Shown here one piece after another: positions 1 through 13,600 of a stretch of DNA of 64,000 nucleotides (the first letter of the stretch is position 1; the number at the start of each line of letters is the position of its first letter). Location of the stretch: contig OZ038528.1 of assembly GCA_964036665.1 (NCBI GenBank), positions 22,493,245 through 22,557,244 of the forward strand, written 5' to 3'. The stretch is from Gordius sp. MW1. Its lineage: Eukaryota; Nematomorpha; Gordioida; Gordea; Gordiidae. The translations under genes were made by a program, and so were the position numbers. A model generated the notes under the pieces. It was not told the origin of the DNA, searched no databases, and worked only from the letters and a program-made list of their open reading frames with translations.

Positions 1-214
1 TACAATCAATAAATTTTTATCGTTAAGTTTTACATGGGTAACCTGAAGGCTCTCGCTGGCATATAAGTTAAATATATAATTTGTTTTAGAGGACGTCGCT
101 AAATTTGGGTTAAATTAGGTGCTTAGAATTGATTTTAGAACTGATGGAATCGTAGCTTTAGAATTATTTAAGGCACATGTGGGTAGTTTATTTGTTAATT
201 AGACCGCAAAAAAC

Positions 215-455
215 CTTTATTTATAAATCGAATTTGTTAAACTAAAATTTTACCGATTAATTTGCAAGTTATTGACGTTTGAAAATCGCCAAAATTGCCG
301 TTTATAGCAACTTTGACAGCATATATTCTAAAAACTTGACGTATAGAGAAAAAACTAAAATTATATTTAAGTTCACCGAAAAAAATTTAGAATCTACAAA
401 CAGTTTGCCGGTTAATTTTATAAGTCCATTATTTGTTGACCAGTGTTAAATAATA
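215..455 (+). repeat. Dispersed repeat, copy 1
   Basis: This segment, with shared words such as GCAAGTTATTGACGTTTGAA, CTTGACGTATAG and CAAACAGTTTGCCG, recurs in the same orientation at about 48550-48765 with scattered substitutions and small indels. No terminal inverted repeat or coding frame is visible. Unclassified interspersed repeat. Confidence 0.75.
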
Positions 456-2139
456 TCCCGTGCTTATTTCTAGATTGCAGGAGGACAGCTAACATCTTTA
501 TTTAATTTTTTTATACATATTTAAGGAACTAATTAATTTGATATTTAATCTGTATTCAGCCATCCCCCCCCCCTCCCTACCCCCGCCTAATTCGGCTTTT
601 TCCCTAAACCACAAACTCCAATCGAATTTTAACAATTTTTTTTCAGAATTTATTGAACCTCCTTATTATCACAATACACACCGTTTTCACCTTATTCCCC
701 TCCGCGCTCACATTAAGAGATCAAATTCCAGTCTGTGCCTTTCCCCTTCATCTATCGCGGTGCCTGGCACCCACTTAAACATCGCGTTAAAAATCGATAG
801 ATAAGACTTATTATCCTTCTCCCCCCTCCCTGTTCCTACCTCTTATAAGCTATGTTAGCTTGATGTTGATCGTTTGAAATTATTGTAGGGTAATTTATGA
901 TCTCACAAAGAGTGGTACTAATTCGAAATATTTAAAGCCATCTTTTCATGTTTTTTCTCTAATTTTGTAAACTGTGGGAAAGTTTTTAAATTAAAGGAAA
1001 AGGGGGAGGGGGGATAGCTGCCCCTACCTGTCCTCCCTTCCCCCCCCCCCCCCCCCCCGGTTACGTCGATGAAACATTTTAGTAAATTTTATAAATCGTG
1101 CCATTAATATTTGACCACATTTTAATGTAGACGATCGATGAAGGTTATAAGCCTTTGTGTACATATAAGTTAATACTTGACGAGCAACGTTATGGGTCAC
1201 TGCAGACAACCTAGTAAAATTTATACGCGAAAGTTGTCACTTTAAGCGTTAAAGAATTATTATTACATAAAATTACTTATGTTTAAAATCTTTGCCGAAT
1301 TGTGCCTAGATAATAGAGCATTTTTCCTCGTTTTTATTTTTCGTTTTTATCAATCAAAGTTTTTATAAGAAAATATTACAATTTAAGCATTTACCATATA
1401 TTTTTTAAAAATTTGGAATTTGATAAAAAGCAAACACCATAATATGTCTCGTGATAATTGATTATACCGCCATCTATAAAAATTTTTGTTGAAAATGCAA
1501 TTTTTCAAATTTTTGACCATCTCGTAGCCGCGCCCAAACTTTTTATGATTGAAATATGATAATGGGTGATAAAGGAGTTCACATTGTGAAATTGGTGATT
1601 TCATGTACCGGAGAATTGATCTATCAACTCGTGTTGGAAAACGGTTGGGTTAGGTTTGGTCGACCTTTAATTTTAGTAAACCAAAGATTTTTTGGTCTGT
1701 TTCTCGTTTAAAGTTCATACCTTTAATTAGGCGTGAATTCAACAATAACGACTAAAAATGAGAACCCGTGTTCTATTTCCTATTTTATTATTATTATATT
1801 AATAAAAAATTTAATGGCAATCAAGTACATAATGATTTTGTTTATGATTTCGAAACCGGAATTCCAAACAAGGAAGTTGCTGTTTTATAAAGGTCATCAT
1901 ATATAACCGCGCCTAGGATATGTGGGGGGGGGCATGGTTCTTAAGCACTTTTAACCATATTTGCATCGATATTTTTTAAGGGAAGGCTACGCTTTTCATT
2001 CCCATTATTATCTAATTTATCATATAACTTGAATCCATATTTATCGTTGTTGTTACTGTAAAATTCATATTAAATGATACACAAATTTTACCCCGACCTT
2101 CTCAAAAAGCTGATATCAAATATCGTGTTTTAGATAGAT

Positions 2140-2270
2140 TTTGGTTGTCCGTCCTATACTGTTCAACTTGTAATTTAATTGCTGCGGAAACTTGTGCTTC
2201 TGTAAAATACTTTTATTTTGCTTCCGCATATAGACTAGCTAATGCCCGCTGGTTAGCTTAAAATACTTTT
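2140..2270 (+). repeat. Dispersed repeat related to 13252-13390
   Basis: Words such as TCCGTCCTAT, GCGGAAACTTGT, ACTTTTATTTTGCTTCCGCA and TAGACTAGCTAATGC are shared, diverged, with 13252-13390. Unclassified; no coding content seen. Confidence 0.55.
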
Positions 2271-2994
2271 TTTTAACCAATTATATTAATATAGCTTATT
2301 CAGTCACGTCTTTCTGGGCTTTAGTTCGGACGGTGCCTACCTAATATCCTATACGACCACTTGTTATCATAACTTCAACGATGAAACAGCCCGTGATTTC
2401 AGGCTTCTCATTCAATTCGATGAGGGGCCAGACCTATCGGCTCACCCAAATTTTTTCCTCCTCCACCTATGGAGGTTCGAACCCGGGTCCGGTCTTAAAT
2501 TCGTAAGTTTTATGTGGAAGCAATATAGTGTTGTAAAAACGGGTGGGTTTTGTTTGGTCGAGACCTTTAGTTTTAGTCGACTAAACATGAGCAGACCAAA
2601 AGTTTTTTGGTGTCTCATTTTCTTAGTCGACCTCTAGACTTTGTCAAATTTCGAAAAACAGCTCGGAGTTAACCGGTAGTTTTATTTATACCCAAGTTCT
2701 GTAAGAATTGGGCAAAAGAATTTCTGGATTTTTCTAGGGCCCCCTTCCGCCAAAAATCTACTTCCCAGACCTCTATTTCTTTTAAGTTTTGGGCAAAGTT
2801 GCTTATACATTTATTATACCATATTATGTTAGTGGAAATGTTTAATACAGGGGCGACTAGCCTCTTTGGTATAAATCACTGGGCTCGAAACGCTTAAATT
2901 GTGGAGCATCGACACCATTTCAAATGAACCCCCCCCGGGTTATTGTGACAAAAAAAATCAATAAATTCTATTTATATTTTATGTACTATTGGAC

Positions 2995-3182
2995 TAGTGT
3001 TGTACAAAAAGACCTGGATTTTGTTTGGTCGACCTTTGCTTCAACTATAACGGTCGACTTAGGTCGGTTTTTCAAATTTCGACTAAGCCTAGAGGTCGAC
3101 TAAACATAAATAGACCAAAAAAACTCAAATCGGTTTATGTTTGTTTAGTCGACTAAAACCAATGGTCGACCAAACACACTAG
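2995..3182. repeat. GTTGTAAAAACGG-type MITE
   Basis: A terminally inverted repeat of about 190 bases. It opens with CTAGTGTTGTAC and TTTTGTTTGGTCGACC and closes with GGTCGACCAAACACACTAG. The interior holds repeated GTCGACTAAACATAAA-like words in both orientations. Related copies lie at about 1630-1722 (partial), 2526-2690 (truncated), 4097-4301, 9734-9940 and 14516-14703, all around or inside gene A. It has no ORF, so it must have been moved by enzymes encoded elsewhere. Confidence 0.7.
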
Positions 3183-4096
3183 TCCCTGCCTAACGTCAAG
3201 TTTCTATTTTAAAAGTGGGCGTGGATTTACATTTTTAACGACGTTTGGGCCTTTAAAAAATTGTAAAAACTATTTTTATCAACGTTTTAACGCACCGAGA
3301 ATATTGATGCCGATGGGTTTTGCGTTGATATAACCCAGAGGTGCGATTTGTTCAAATTTTTGTCATTAATCTGCCCCCTGAGCCAGGCCGAATCCTTCTA
3401 TGTGTCCGCCCGGCATTAAAAGCTGCTCGAACTGCCCCACCCAAAATGATGTGTTTTAAAATGTTCAGCATTTCCGATTTTTTTGGATGAGAACTATGAT
3501 TAATTAAACATACACTAAAATTAGTAAAACATTACTGTAAAAAACATTAATGAGCCCTAATTGCCCAAATCGTGTTATGGTGCTCGCCCGAGCTGGCCTG
3601 AAAGTCAAAATTTAGGACAGTTGCTTGACCCGGCCTTTGGGCTGGAAGGCTCAGACAGCAACCCGGGCCGGGCTTTTCTGATCTCTCATTTAAACCCCAA
3701 TCAGAGCCAATCAAAATTGCAGTTTATCGACTTGTTGTTTTTCTTCTAATTTATCCCGCCCCGCCCATTAAACCCATCACCTTTTTTAATTCTTAAATTG
3801 TAAATGTAAATTTTACATTTCAAGAAACTCATTCTATTTTTCGTGAAGTGTTTGTTAGCTATATTAAATCATGATTTGTATGGAGTTAGAGGGAAGAGGA
3901 GAGCAAAAAAAGTTGCTTATGATTCAAGAAAGGACAACGTGATTGTTACTACAATTATTTATTTAAAATTTTATTGATCAACCAAGTTTTTTTATTAACG
4001 GGGGGAAGACTGCCCCCTCGCTACCCTAACGTTGCAGAACGTAATACTCATGCATCATCTACTTTGCGATAGACTAGAATTTAGGGTGGAAGATAT

Positions 4097-4301
4097 TAGT
4101 GTTGTAAAAACGGATGGGTTTCGTTTGGTAGATCTACGGTGTGAATCGACTAAACATAAACCGATTTGAGTTTTTTTGGTCTATTTGTGTTTAGTCGACC
4201 TCTAGGCTTAGTTGAAATTTGAAAAGCAGACCAGGGTCGTCCGTTAGTCTTAGTTGAACCAAAGGGCGGCCTAACAAAATCCAGCCCTTTTTACAACACT
4301 A
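4097..4301. repeat. GTTGTAAAAACGG-type MITE
   Basis: Begins TAGTGTTGTAAAAACGG and ends CCCTTTTTACAACACTA, its inverted complement, with GGTCGACC/GTCGACTAA words inside. It lies immediately beside a CATGGGCG-type MITE that starts at 4307. Confidence 0.75.
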
Positions 4302-4306
4302 CAAGA

Positions 4307-4491
4307 CATGGGCGTGCCAGCAATGGAATTAGAGGGGGGGGGTAATAAAGATTTAGGGAGATGAACATTTTTCGAAATTTTTTGCCATAATTTTTAAAGA
4401 TTTCAACAAATTTTTGGATATAGAGGGGGGGGGGGGAGCAGCCGCCTTTCCCTGTACCCGCCCCCCCCCCCCACTCATTGGTTACGGCATG
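4307..4491. repeat. CATGGGCG-type MITE
   Basis: A diverged copy of the most frequent short element in the window. It starts CATGGGCGTGCCAGCAATGG and ends GGTTACGGCATG, with the family's long G run, the TTTAGGGAG word and the GAGGGGGG...CAGCCGCC interior. No clear target duplication remains. Confidence 0.7.
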
Positions 4492-4610
4492 AAAAGGGAC
4501 GATTTAATATTAAATAAAAAATTTCATGTTGTACACATTTGCAATTTTGAGTGTAAATTAAATTTGTCAAGCCATTTTAGATTATTAGTTTTTACGGTCG
4601 TTTTCTATAG

Positions 4611-7600
4611 GTGGACAAAATGCGTTTGTTCAATTCGGAATGCCTCGGAGAGAATTCCTATATTCAGGTGACTCAGTCTAAAATTCCCACTGACCCGGAC
4701 TCCCCAAAGCCTATCATAGTTTACGGCTGCAAGTAAGAGCTTTAAAATTTAACGATTTTAAGATTGATAATTTTTTTGGTTTTTTGTAACAGGTTTTTTA
4801 ATCGTTTTATTATTTTAACTGTTTTATCTTTCATTATTAATAATGCTGCGTTTTTAAGTGACAATTTTCAATAGTTAGGTGTAATTTTTCTAATTTTTAT
4901 TATTCTAGACTCTTTAAAGTAGTTTTTTTTCTTTTTTGAGACTTGATAAACTTGAATATTAAATTAACAGTATTTAAAAGTTTGAAGAGTGTTTATAATT
5001 TACTTATATAACTTGTGAGAAAATATATAATTTTTAGGGCAAATATACACTGATAAAGGCTTATTAATCTGATTTGGTATGCGATTCAAATGGCTTTTGA
5101 ATACCTGCATAATAATGTGGAGGCATTATGTTCCCGTTTATTTTTTGCAAAATCATTAAATTTAATATAATTACTTTTGTGAGACGAATCACGATCTCAT
5201 TTTATAAGGATACTTTATTTATTTGAAACTATGCCTTATTGGAATTTATTAATTATATATACGCTATTTCTTTTCCGCTTCTATAATCCCTTTTTGAATC
5301 TTTTTGAACCTCATAGTTTGGACAAATTAGGAGTTGAGGGCTTCGGGCAAAGATGCTACAAATGTCACCTCAGCCTCATCTATTACAACGACCGTTCTTC
5401 TATTAGTCAAAATGGTATTACGTATTTTCGCTTAGCTTTCTCACTCTCAATCTAAAATTATGTAGCTAAATTGTTATATTAGAGGTGCACTTATGGGTGA
5501 CTTTTATTGCGATTATGTCATTTTTAGCATTCTTAAAAATTCTTTCTCCTTCCAATGTTCTTTAGCTAGTGTTCATGATTTTTGACTTTATTATTCCTTT
5601 AATGATACGATTTTAATTATACTGCCCTTGTTGATAATTACGTTTATGTCAGGCCCTGATTGAAACTCATGTATTTCGAACTAAGTGTAACTCCTTTCGG
5701 GTTAGATACATCAAGATGGTCGTCATTTAATAGTTGTTTTAATGCAATATATTATGGACTCTCGTGAGTTAATATAACTATCCCTATAATGTATTTACTA
5801 CTGTCAATCCTTTGTAAATTATCGTTTTTTTCACAAGTGGGGTTGGTTTGATGAAATTATTACAGGAGGAATATCTCCGCTTTGTATTTAGTTTTCTGAG
5901 TATGAGCCCCTGTGCCCCATAGTATCAGAATTTTTATCTCTCATTCATTTTATCAATCCAACCTTACCACTTGGTCCTGCTAAAAGTTAAAACCCTGAAA
6001 ACTCCAATTAAAATTTAAATTTTTTTATGTGGAGACAGGCAGGTCTAACCTGTCATTGCGCAACAAGATTTTTTGATTAGGAGGTAATAATTTACAAGTA
6101 TTATCGACGTGACCCGACCCGATGTCGTAAAAGACCGATTTTGGACATGTGAGCCCCCACAACTCGAAAAGTAGTGGCCCAAATGAGTTAAAACTTTCAG
6201 AATTTTGTAATAGCGATAGTTTCTACATTCTCATCAAATTTCATAGAAATCTAAGGGGGTCGACCGAAAACGTGACGATTTTGCTTGTATACCACAACTT
6301 TTGCTCAGATTAATGTGTTGTGTTACGACTAAAATATAAATTAAATTAATAATTTTTTGTTTAATATATTTTACGTACGCTTTTTCACAGGTGCTTCCAA
6401 TGGATTGTCCTCGATCGAGGGTGGTTACATAGTGAACATCAAGCATCAGTCGGTGAATAGCTACAGCGAATTTTTTAGGCGAGAGTACTACAGGCCTACC
6501 TCCGGTTATTTACTCGTTCATCTTTGCGATTCGATAGTGGGGATCAAAGTGCATTTCTTAAATAGCTCAAAATCTTGTGCTAATAAATCCCCTGATTTTT
6601 TGCCTACCCATGCGTGCCTATCTAATGGTATGATTTTAATCTTGATTTTTTTTTGCAATATTTTGTCCTATAAATTATACACGTCTTTAGAATCGGATTC
6701 CAATGCACCATGTTTAGTATCCGAGTGTTTTCAATTTATTCCGTATGGCAATCATCTTTAAACGTCTTGAAATTCTTTTTGCATAGTCCTGTATAGATAG
6801 TTTTAAAAACATTGGCGCTCCCTTTGATTAAGACCATTTTTGTGTGTGGAATTGTTATAATTTAAGGATTAACTCAATGACGATATCAACAAGGGATTTA
6901 TCATTTAATAACCTTAATTCTATGGTTTTAAGACTTTCATGGTTAACATACATATTAAATTGAACATGGGGATGACCAGTTTTCTGACCATATTAATTGA
7001 TAAGCAATTTTTTTTATAAGGACTCTATAAACATTTGTATTTATACTAGCCTAATTAGATATTTTAAAAATCACCATCAAGACAATCGTTTATTATATAG
7101 CGCTTACTGCCATATGTATAATTTTTTTATCGTTGATTTTCCTAAAACCTATCACGCAAAATCGTAATGACCTAACAAATTATGCAATTATTATCGCCTG
7201 TGTCCTTAGTAAATTTTCATCCATTTTAAGATTTTTACACCGGTGCCTCGACTTCTAAGACAAGCACAAGCGCTCCTCTAGATTCAGTTAAAGAGGAACG
7301 ATTCGAATCAAATACTCCTTCTACACTTATCCTAAAGTCCCATGTTCAGGGAAAAAGTGAAGTAGCTAAAATCCTCAGATCCGCGGTCCTTCACGATAGT
7401 GTTAAAATGCAAGATTGCTACTACGCTCGGCCCGGCAATGTGAGCGAAAATTCAATTGCCCAATCGCCTCGAACTCCTAATTTAAATTCTCAACCCGTGC
7501 AAAGTGTTAACTCTGAATATGCTTTGGCATCGAGTTTGAACGACAAACCGTCCCAACAAAGGCTCGGGGAAGAAAATAGTGTGGGTTGCGTCGTAAACTA

Positions 7601-10600
7601 CCTAGATATGAATGTGACGAGTGCGGTCACGGGCAGCCCCTTAACCTTGATTGAGCCGTGGGATAGAGAAAACATGCGAAGTTATACTCTTTTATACGCT
7701 GTAAAAACTGATTTTTACCCTTTTGCTTGGTAGTTTATTTTATTATGAGGGACTCTGAAAATTTCCGTATTTGGAATAGCTAGAAAAGGGCTTCGTTTTG
7801 GCGAGAATCATATAAGAAATGATGGTTTACTAAAGCTAGGTGTATAAATGAATGGAAAGGAGGGATTTTAAGGGAATTAATGCAATTTGAGTTGAGTTTA
7901 CTATTGAATTATCTTTGATAAAAACAATTAGACTAATTTACCGCTTTATTATTTACATTTAAGACAGATATTTTAGCTAAATGGATTAGGAAATTACGTT
8001 TAAACTTAGTTGTATAAGTATAATTTACTTCAAAATTGTCGTATATGATTTTAAACTAAACCTCACAAATTTAAAAGTTATGTTTTGTTTTGATATGTAA
8101 TCAAAGGGTGAAGCTAAACGAAATTTTTTGAATAAAACTGCTCTATATATAAAAAAATATTAATAACACTGTCATGTTTAGTCTGTAAAACATTAGATAA
8201 GACAGTAAATTGGCATAAATATCTGTAAATATAATTCAATAGCCATAACGAAATGTTTTCCAAAATATTATAATTCTTAACTTTTTTCTTTCTTTCTTTC
8301 ATCATCACAATATATGTATATTATTAAAATAATAAATGATTAGTATAGCCAAAAAAAGCAATATATATTAACTTTTGAGACCGGTAATATGTTATTCTTT
8401 TAAAACTAACTTCGTTTATATGATTTGAAATCTCCGATATATTAAAAATTGAAATTATTACCCATATAAAAGCAAAATTATGTTATAATTTAAGGGAGCG
8501 ACGTGAAGGTTGAACAACGCATTTTTGACATAGAAGCTTACCTCTCAGATTTTACAAGTTCCATTTTCCGTGATCGTTTCATCAACATAACCATATACGA
8601 CTACGACGCCATCATAATGGATGGGGCCAATGGAATTGCTAACCGAGGTTCTTTTATTTAAACTGTGTGTTTAATTTTTGAAATTAATCAATTGCGAAAC
8701 TGGCGTTGTTTCCAAATATTTTCTATTTAGTTTTGCCTTCAAATTGTATATATACACGTGTGTTTGGTCTTCAGTTTTTTAAAATAATTTTAGTAGACCT
8801 TGTAAATTTTTTCCATTTTGTTTAAATCGAATTTTTGAAATCTAGTTATATATTGAATTGATTTATAGGGGTTTAGGCAGTTTTGCCTTTTTTTTATAAA
8901 TTGCTATTTAATTTAAAATGGTCAGTAAATTCGTTTTTAAAGGATAGTTTATACCACTGATTCTAGGTTTGACATATGTTATACAGTCTTGTAATGAATG
9001 ATAGCGTATTTTTAGCGACAATAGCAATATTTACTATTATTGTATTAAACGATTCTGCAAAAAAATTTAATGTTGTTAACATAATCTTACATCATCTGCT
9101 CGTTTTTGACAGATTTTTTAAGTCATGAACGTTTATCAACTAAAAATCCGGAAATTTAACAATAATTCAATATAAATACAGCAAACATATTAAACGACAT
9201 GCTTAAATAATAAAAATAAATTATTTTGATATAAAATCATCGAGATGGCTTCCCAAAAATTGTCAAAAATCCGCAAACGATTTGGAATTCTATTTGGCTA
9301 TAAGAAAACTAAGACTTTGTGTTAAAACTGCCATTGCAATAGGAAATTTTATAGAAAAAATTTCTAATTTCTTTGCCTAATTTTGACAGATAGTTTAGTG
9401 TGTTTGGATTTGGAAATTCTCATAAAGCTAACCTTCGATGGTTTGTTGCCGGCCAGCGATCCTTCGGCTGGGTCTCGCGAAGAAGACCCCATTATAACAT
9501 TCCTGGATACTACTAGAGAAAGTTTCGGTAAAAATTAAAAGCTAAATATGTATGTTATTTTTGAAAAAAAAAATTCTAAATATCTTTTAATGGCTCGTGG
9601 ACATTTTGAAACATGTCTCTGGATATGTTTTGCACCCGAATTATGATTTCAGAAACTTCGATAATTAATATTGGGGGAATTTATATCGGTTATTGTTGTT
9701 CGAGTCGTTTTTTACAATTTTTTAGGCAACTTCTAGTCTTGTGAAAGCGGCTGGATTTTGTTTGGTCGGCCTTTGGTTTTGATCGGCTGAACATGAACAA
9801 ATTAAAGATTTTTTGCTCTATTTTCTTAGTCAACCCCACTAGGCTTAGGCGAAATTTGGAAAACTCACCAGAGTCGACCGTTAGTCGTAGATAAACCGAA
9901 GGTCGACCAAACAAAACCCAGCCGTTTTTACTACTACACTTGCGACTAAGAAGGGTGAATGGAAGAATTTTTAAGAAAGGAACTGTTTTTGTGATGGTAA
10001 TATATTACATTTCAAGGGAATCTTGTGAATGAAATTTATTTTTATCATGGGTGTTACGTCCTCGGGAAAATGAGGAGGGGAACTGGGGGCAGACGGAGCA
10101 CTTGTCCTATTTATTTATGGACCTTTCAAATTTCAACTCAGTTATTCCCCAATAATAGTTTATTGTATACGAATTCCTCCGAACAATAATACACGTGCGT
10201 GCTCGATATATATAATTTACGTCAGGGGAAAATAATTGTGGGAACAACAATTATAGTATTGGGATATACTCGCGAATACTTCGGAAACTGGGGACATTTT
10301 GGTTTTAAAGGGGGAAAAATTTGGCTCTCTATCCGCGGAATCCAGATTCTGCGTAAATGTTTTTTTGGGGGGGGGGGGAACTTTATGGAGACACGTTCGA
10401 AAACCAACGTTCTGGTGTATATCCATTTTCATGAAGCTTATATAGGCTTTAATTTTCTGGCTTGTATCTTTATCCTTGAAACTTCTTTACTTTTTCAACC
10501 ATTTTTCCGTGCCAACTTTTGATGAATGGCCCTCCACTTCAAAGGATCTTCGAATCTTCTGCTGACTGTTCTAATTTTCCGCTACGTTTCTTGGGCCAAT

Positions 10601-13600
10601 TCGTTATTTATAACCCGGTGTTGTTGTATCCTTGCTTTCCTCCGTTACGCTTCATGGGCCAAGTCGTGATTTATAGCCTTGTTTTGCTGTATCCTTGCTC
10701 TATTTCTCTACCAACCCAATCTTCGATAACCTTCATCCTTCCTTAGCCCGCTTTTCGAAGCCAATTATCGATCTAGGGCCCGCTATTCCTAATAAGGTTT
10801 GTTATCGTTCATGTATACATGACAATAGGATGTCTTGGATTTATCAATGAGTTCCATTTTTCTAATGAAAATACGTTATAATGGATGAAAAGCTATTTGT
10901 TATTACAGATTTTATATATGTTTATAAGCTCTTAAAGTACTTTATCAATAGGTTGAGGAGAAAGTTCGGTAGGGTGCAACACATGTTGCATTATTTTATC
11001 GATTTTTTGCTTCTGATGAATTATATAATATTCATTAAGTAGAACTCTTTCCCTTCTAAAAACTGTGCCAATCGTGATTTTAAGAAATTTAGTTTTTTAT
11101 AACTTTCGCGACGTCAAAATGGAGTATCCAAACCATAAAAACATTTTCGACACCTGCTATTCTTCGCTTTTCATCGTGGTCAAAACGCTGCTGAAACAGC
11201 CCGAGACATTTGTAAAGAATACGGAGAAGGTGTCAGTTGAGTCTACAGCACAAAAATTGTTTGCAAAGTTCAAAAATGGCGATTTTGACATCGCTGACAA
11301 GCCCCGTAGCGGAAGACCCTCGGAATTCGACGAAGAGTGTCTCAGAGCACTTTTTAAGGAGGACGGTCGCCAAACAAGTCGTGAATTGGCGGAAATAATG
11401 AAGTTTGATCAGGAAACCATCATAAATCATCTTCATTCGATGAGATTTGCCGAAAAATTGGGATCTTGGATCCCTCACGAGCTTAACGAAAGCCACAAAG
11501 AAAATTGCCTTCAAATTGCTTCTCAACATTTCGCCCGTCATCGAGCAACCCGCGGTCATAAACAGCGCTTTTTGTACCGAATCGTCACGGGAGATGAGAA
11601 ATGGTGTTTGTACGTAAATTTAACGCAAAGAAATGAGTGGGTGTCTCCTGGAGCGACTCCAAAGCCGAGGGTCAAGCCTGACCTCCATCCAAAAAAGACC
11701 ATGATCTGCGTTTGGTGGGACTGGGAGGGCATTCTGCATTGGGAAATTCTAAAAAGGAATGCCACGGTCAACAAGGAGCTCTATATATCCCAGCTACACC
11801 GCGTGAATGAGGCTATTCGACACAAAAGACCCCATCGACAAGGCCAGACCATACTCCTTCACGACAACGCAAGGCCCCATGTTGCTCAAGTCGTAAAAGC
11901 CGCACTCCAAGAGCTCGAATGGGAGGTCCTTCATCATCCACCATATTCTCCGGACCTTGCACCGACGGATTACCATCTTTTCCGCTCTCTCTCGAACCAT
12001 ATGAGGGGCGTTACCTTGGACAATGTAGAGGGCCTTAAAAACTGGCTCAACAACTTCTTCGATACCAGACCGGTCGATTTTTGGCGTAAAGGCATAAAAA
12101 TTGGTCAAAAGGTGGGAGGAGGTCGTAAACAGCAACGGCGAATATATTATTGAATAAGTTATTGTTATAACAATAAATAATCGTTAAATAAAAGACTTTG
12201 ATAAAAACTCTACGAACTTTTTCCTCAACCTTATTTTTGAACCGCCAATGTGTTAACTCCCTACTTTCTAATGCATTTATAATTGTCCATTTTCAGCAAT
12301 TTTTTTGATGCTTCACGATTTTTTTAATAAAAGTTGCGTCGTCGAGGATCGACGAATAGCGCTATGAAATTATTAATGTTAAAATCGAGAGAATTTGGTA
12401 AACTTGTTAGTGTTGACCTACTGCTAAAAATTTGACCGTAAAATCTCAGATAAATAATACACGGTGGTCCCACTGATGCTTCTGGGCATCTTAATACACC
12501 TCTCAAAATCGCTCTCCTCAACTAAAAATTGTGCTAAGGAATTTAAATCTGACCTCACAAATTAAATGATATTATCTAATTAATATGGTTTTTGTCGTCA
12601 CCCTGGGTGTGAGGGAGGCAGGAGGGGGCATGCCCCCCTTACTATATCATAATTATGATGGGCATTTTTTTAAATTTAATAATTCTGGGTTTTACCCTTG
12701 ATTCAGTTCCTGGCTACTGCCATGATTGTCGGCCCTTGGCTCTTGACGAATCTGAAGAAAGTTTTTTATTTACATTATTAATCTATGATGTATTTTTTAT
12801 TATTTTTATAAAGAGAATTACATATTTTGTGGAGGTGAGATAAATAAACTAAAAAATTAAGAATCGTAAATATTGGGAAAACATTCCGCTATGGCTAATG
12901 AATAATATTTACAGATAGTTGTGCCGATTTTCTGTCGTATTAAAAACGTTTTACGATTATCTTGGGAAGGAATGAGATTTGTTTTCCTATTTTTTAAAAA
13001 AGTTGTGAGGTTTGGGGGCCAAAGTTTGTTAGGGTGGTTGTCGCAATGGGGCGAAAAATTAAAGTAGTATTGTTAATTTCTGAGTATTTTGAAATTTTCA
13101 GAGTCTCGGCTGAAGACAAGGGATCTTTGTTGTGATTAGATGGGGCAAATACGTCAGTACATGTATAGTCCCATGCTAAACTGAGTCCTTTTTCCCAAGC
13201 GCCTAAAGTTTGGCTATCAGGTTTGCTTTGCAATTTATGGGCTAGCTTTTGGTTTTCCGTTCGTCCTATCCAACTCGTAATTGCCGTGGAAACTTATACG
13301 AGTTTTTAAAGGCTATGGACTTATTTTTCTTTAAAAGACTTTTATTTTGATTCGCAAATAAGCTAGTTATACACTCGTTCATTATCTATGTTATGTATCA
13401 TTTTTAGCTAATAAAAGTATTTAAAAGGCAAAAAAATCATAATATAGGTTAAATATTTAACTATGCACAAGATACTCAAAAAAGCTCGACCACGACGAAC
13501 CCCTACGAATGGCCGACGGAAAACGTGGAAGACTGTGTAAACGAAAATGCGAATAGTCTGAAAATCATAACTTCTCATTACTACTCGACGTCCGTTAAAT

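Larger units (their letters stand above)
1..4610. other. Non-coding stretch upstream of gene A
   Basis: No convincing exon was found here on either strand. The stretch is AT-rich with poly-C/poly-G runs and pieces of repeats: a dispersed repeat at about 215-455, fragments of the CATGGGCG MITE near 960-1075 and 1915-1935, and several copies of the GTTGTAAAAACGG repeat (about 1630-1722, 2526-2690, 2995-3182, 4097-4301). The first exon of gene A must lie here or further left, because the exon at 4611 is entered through an acceptor and shows no signal peptide. Confidence 0.5.

Noticed and set aside
538-804. Plus-strand ORF of 88 codons starting near 538
   Set aside because: It starts in a poly-C/Pro stretch, has no ATG in good context and no good donor, and matches nothing recognisable. 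A missing 5' exon of gene A could still lie nearby.
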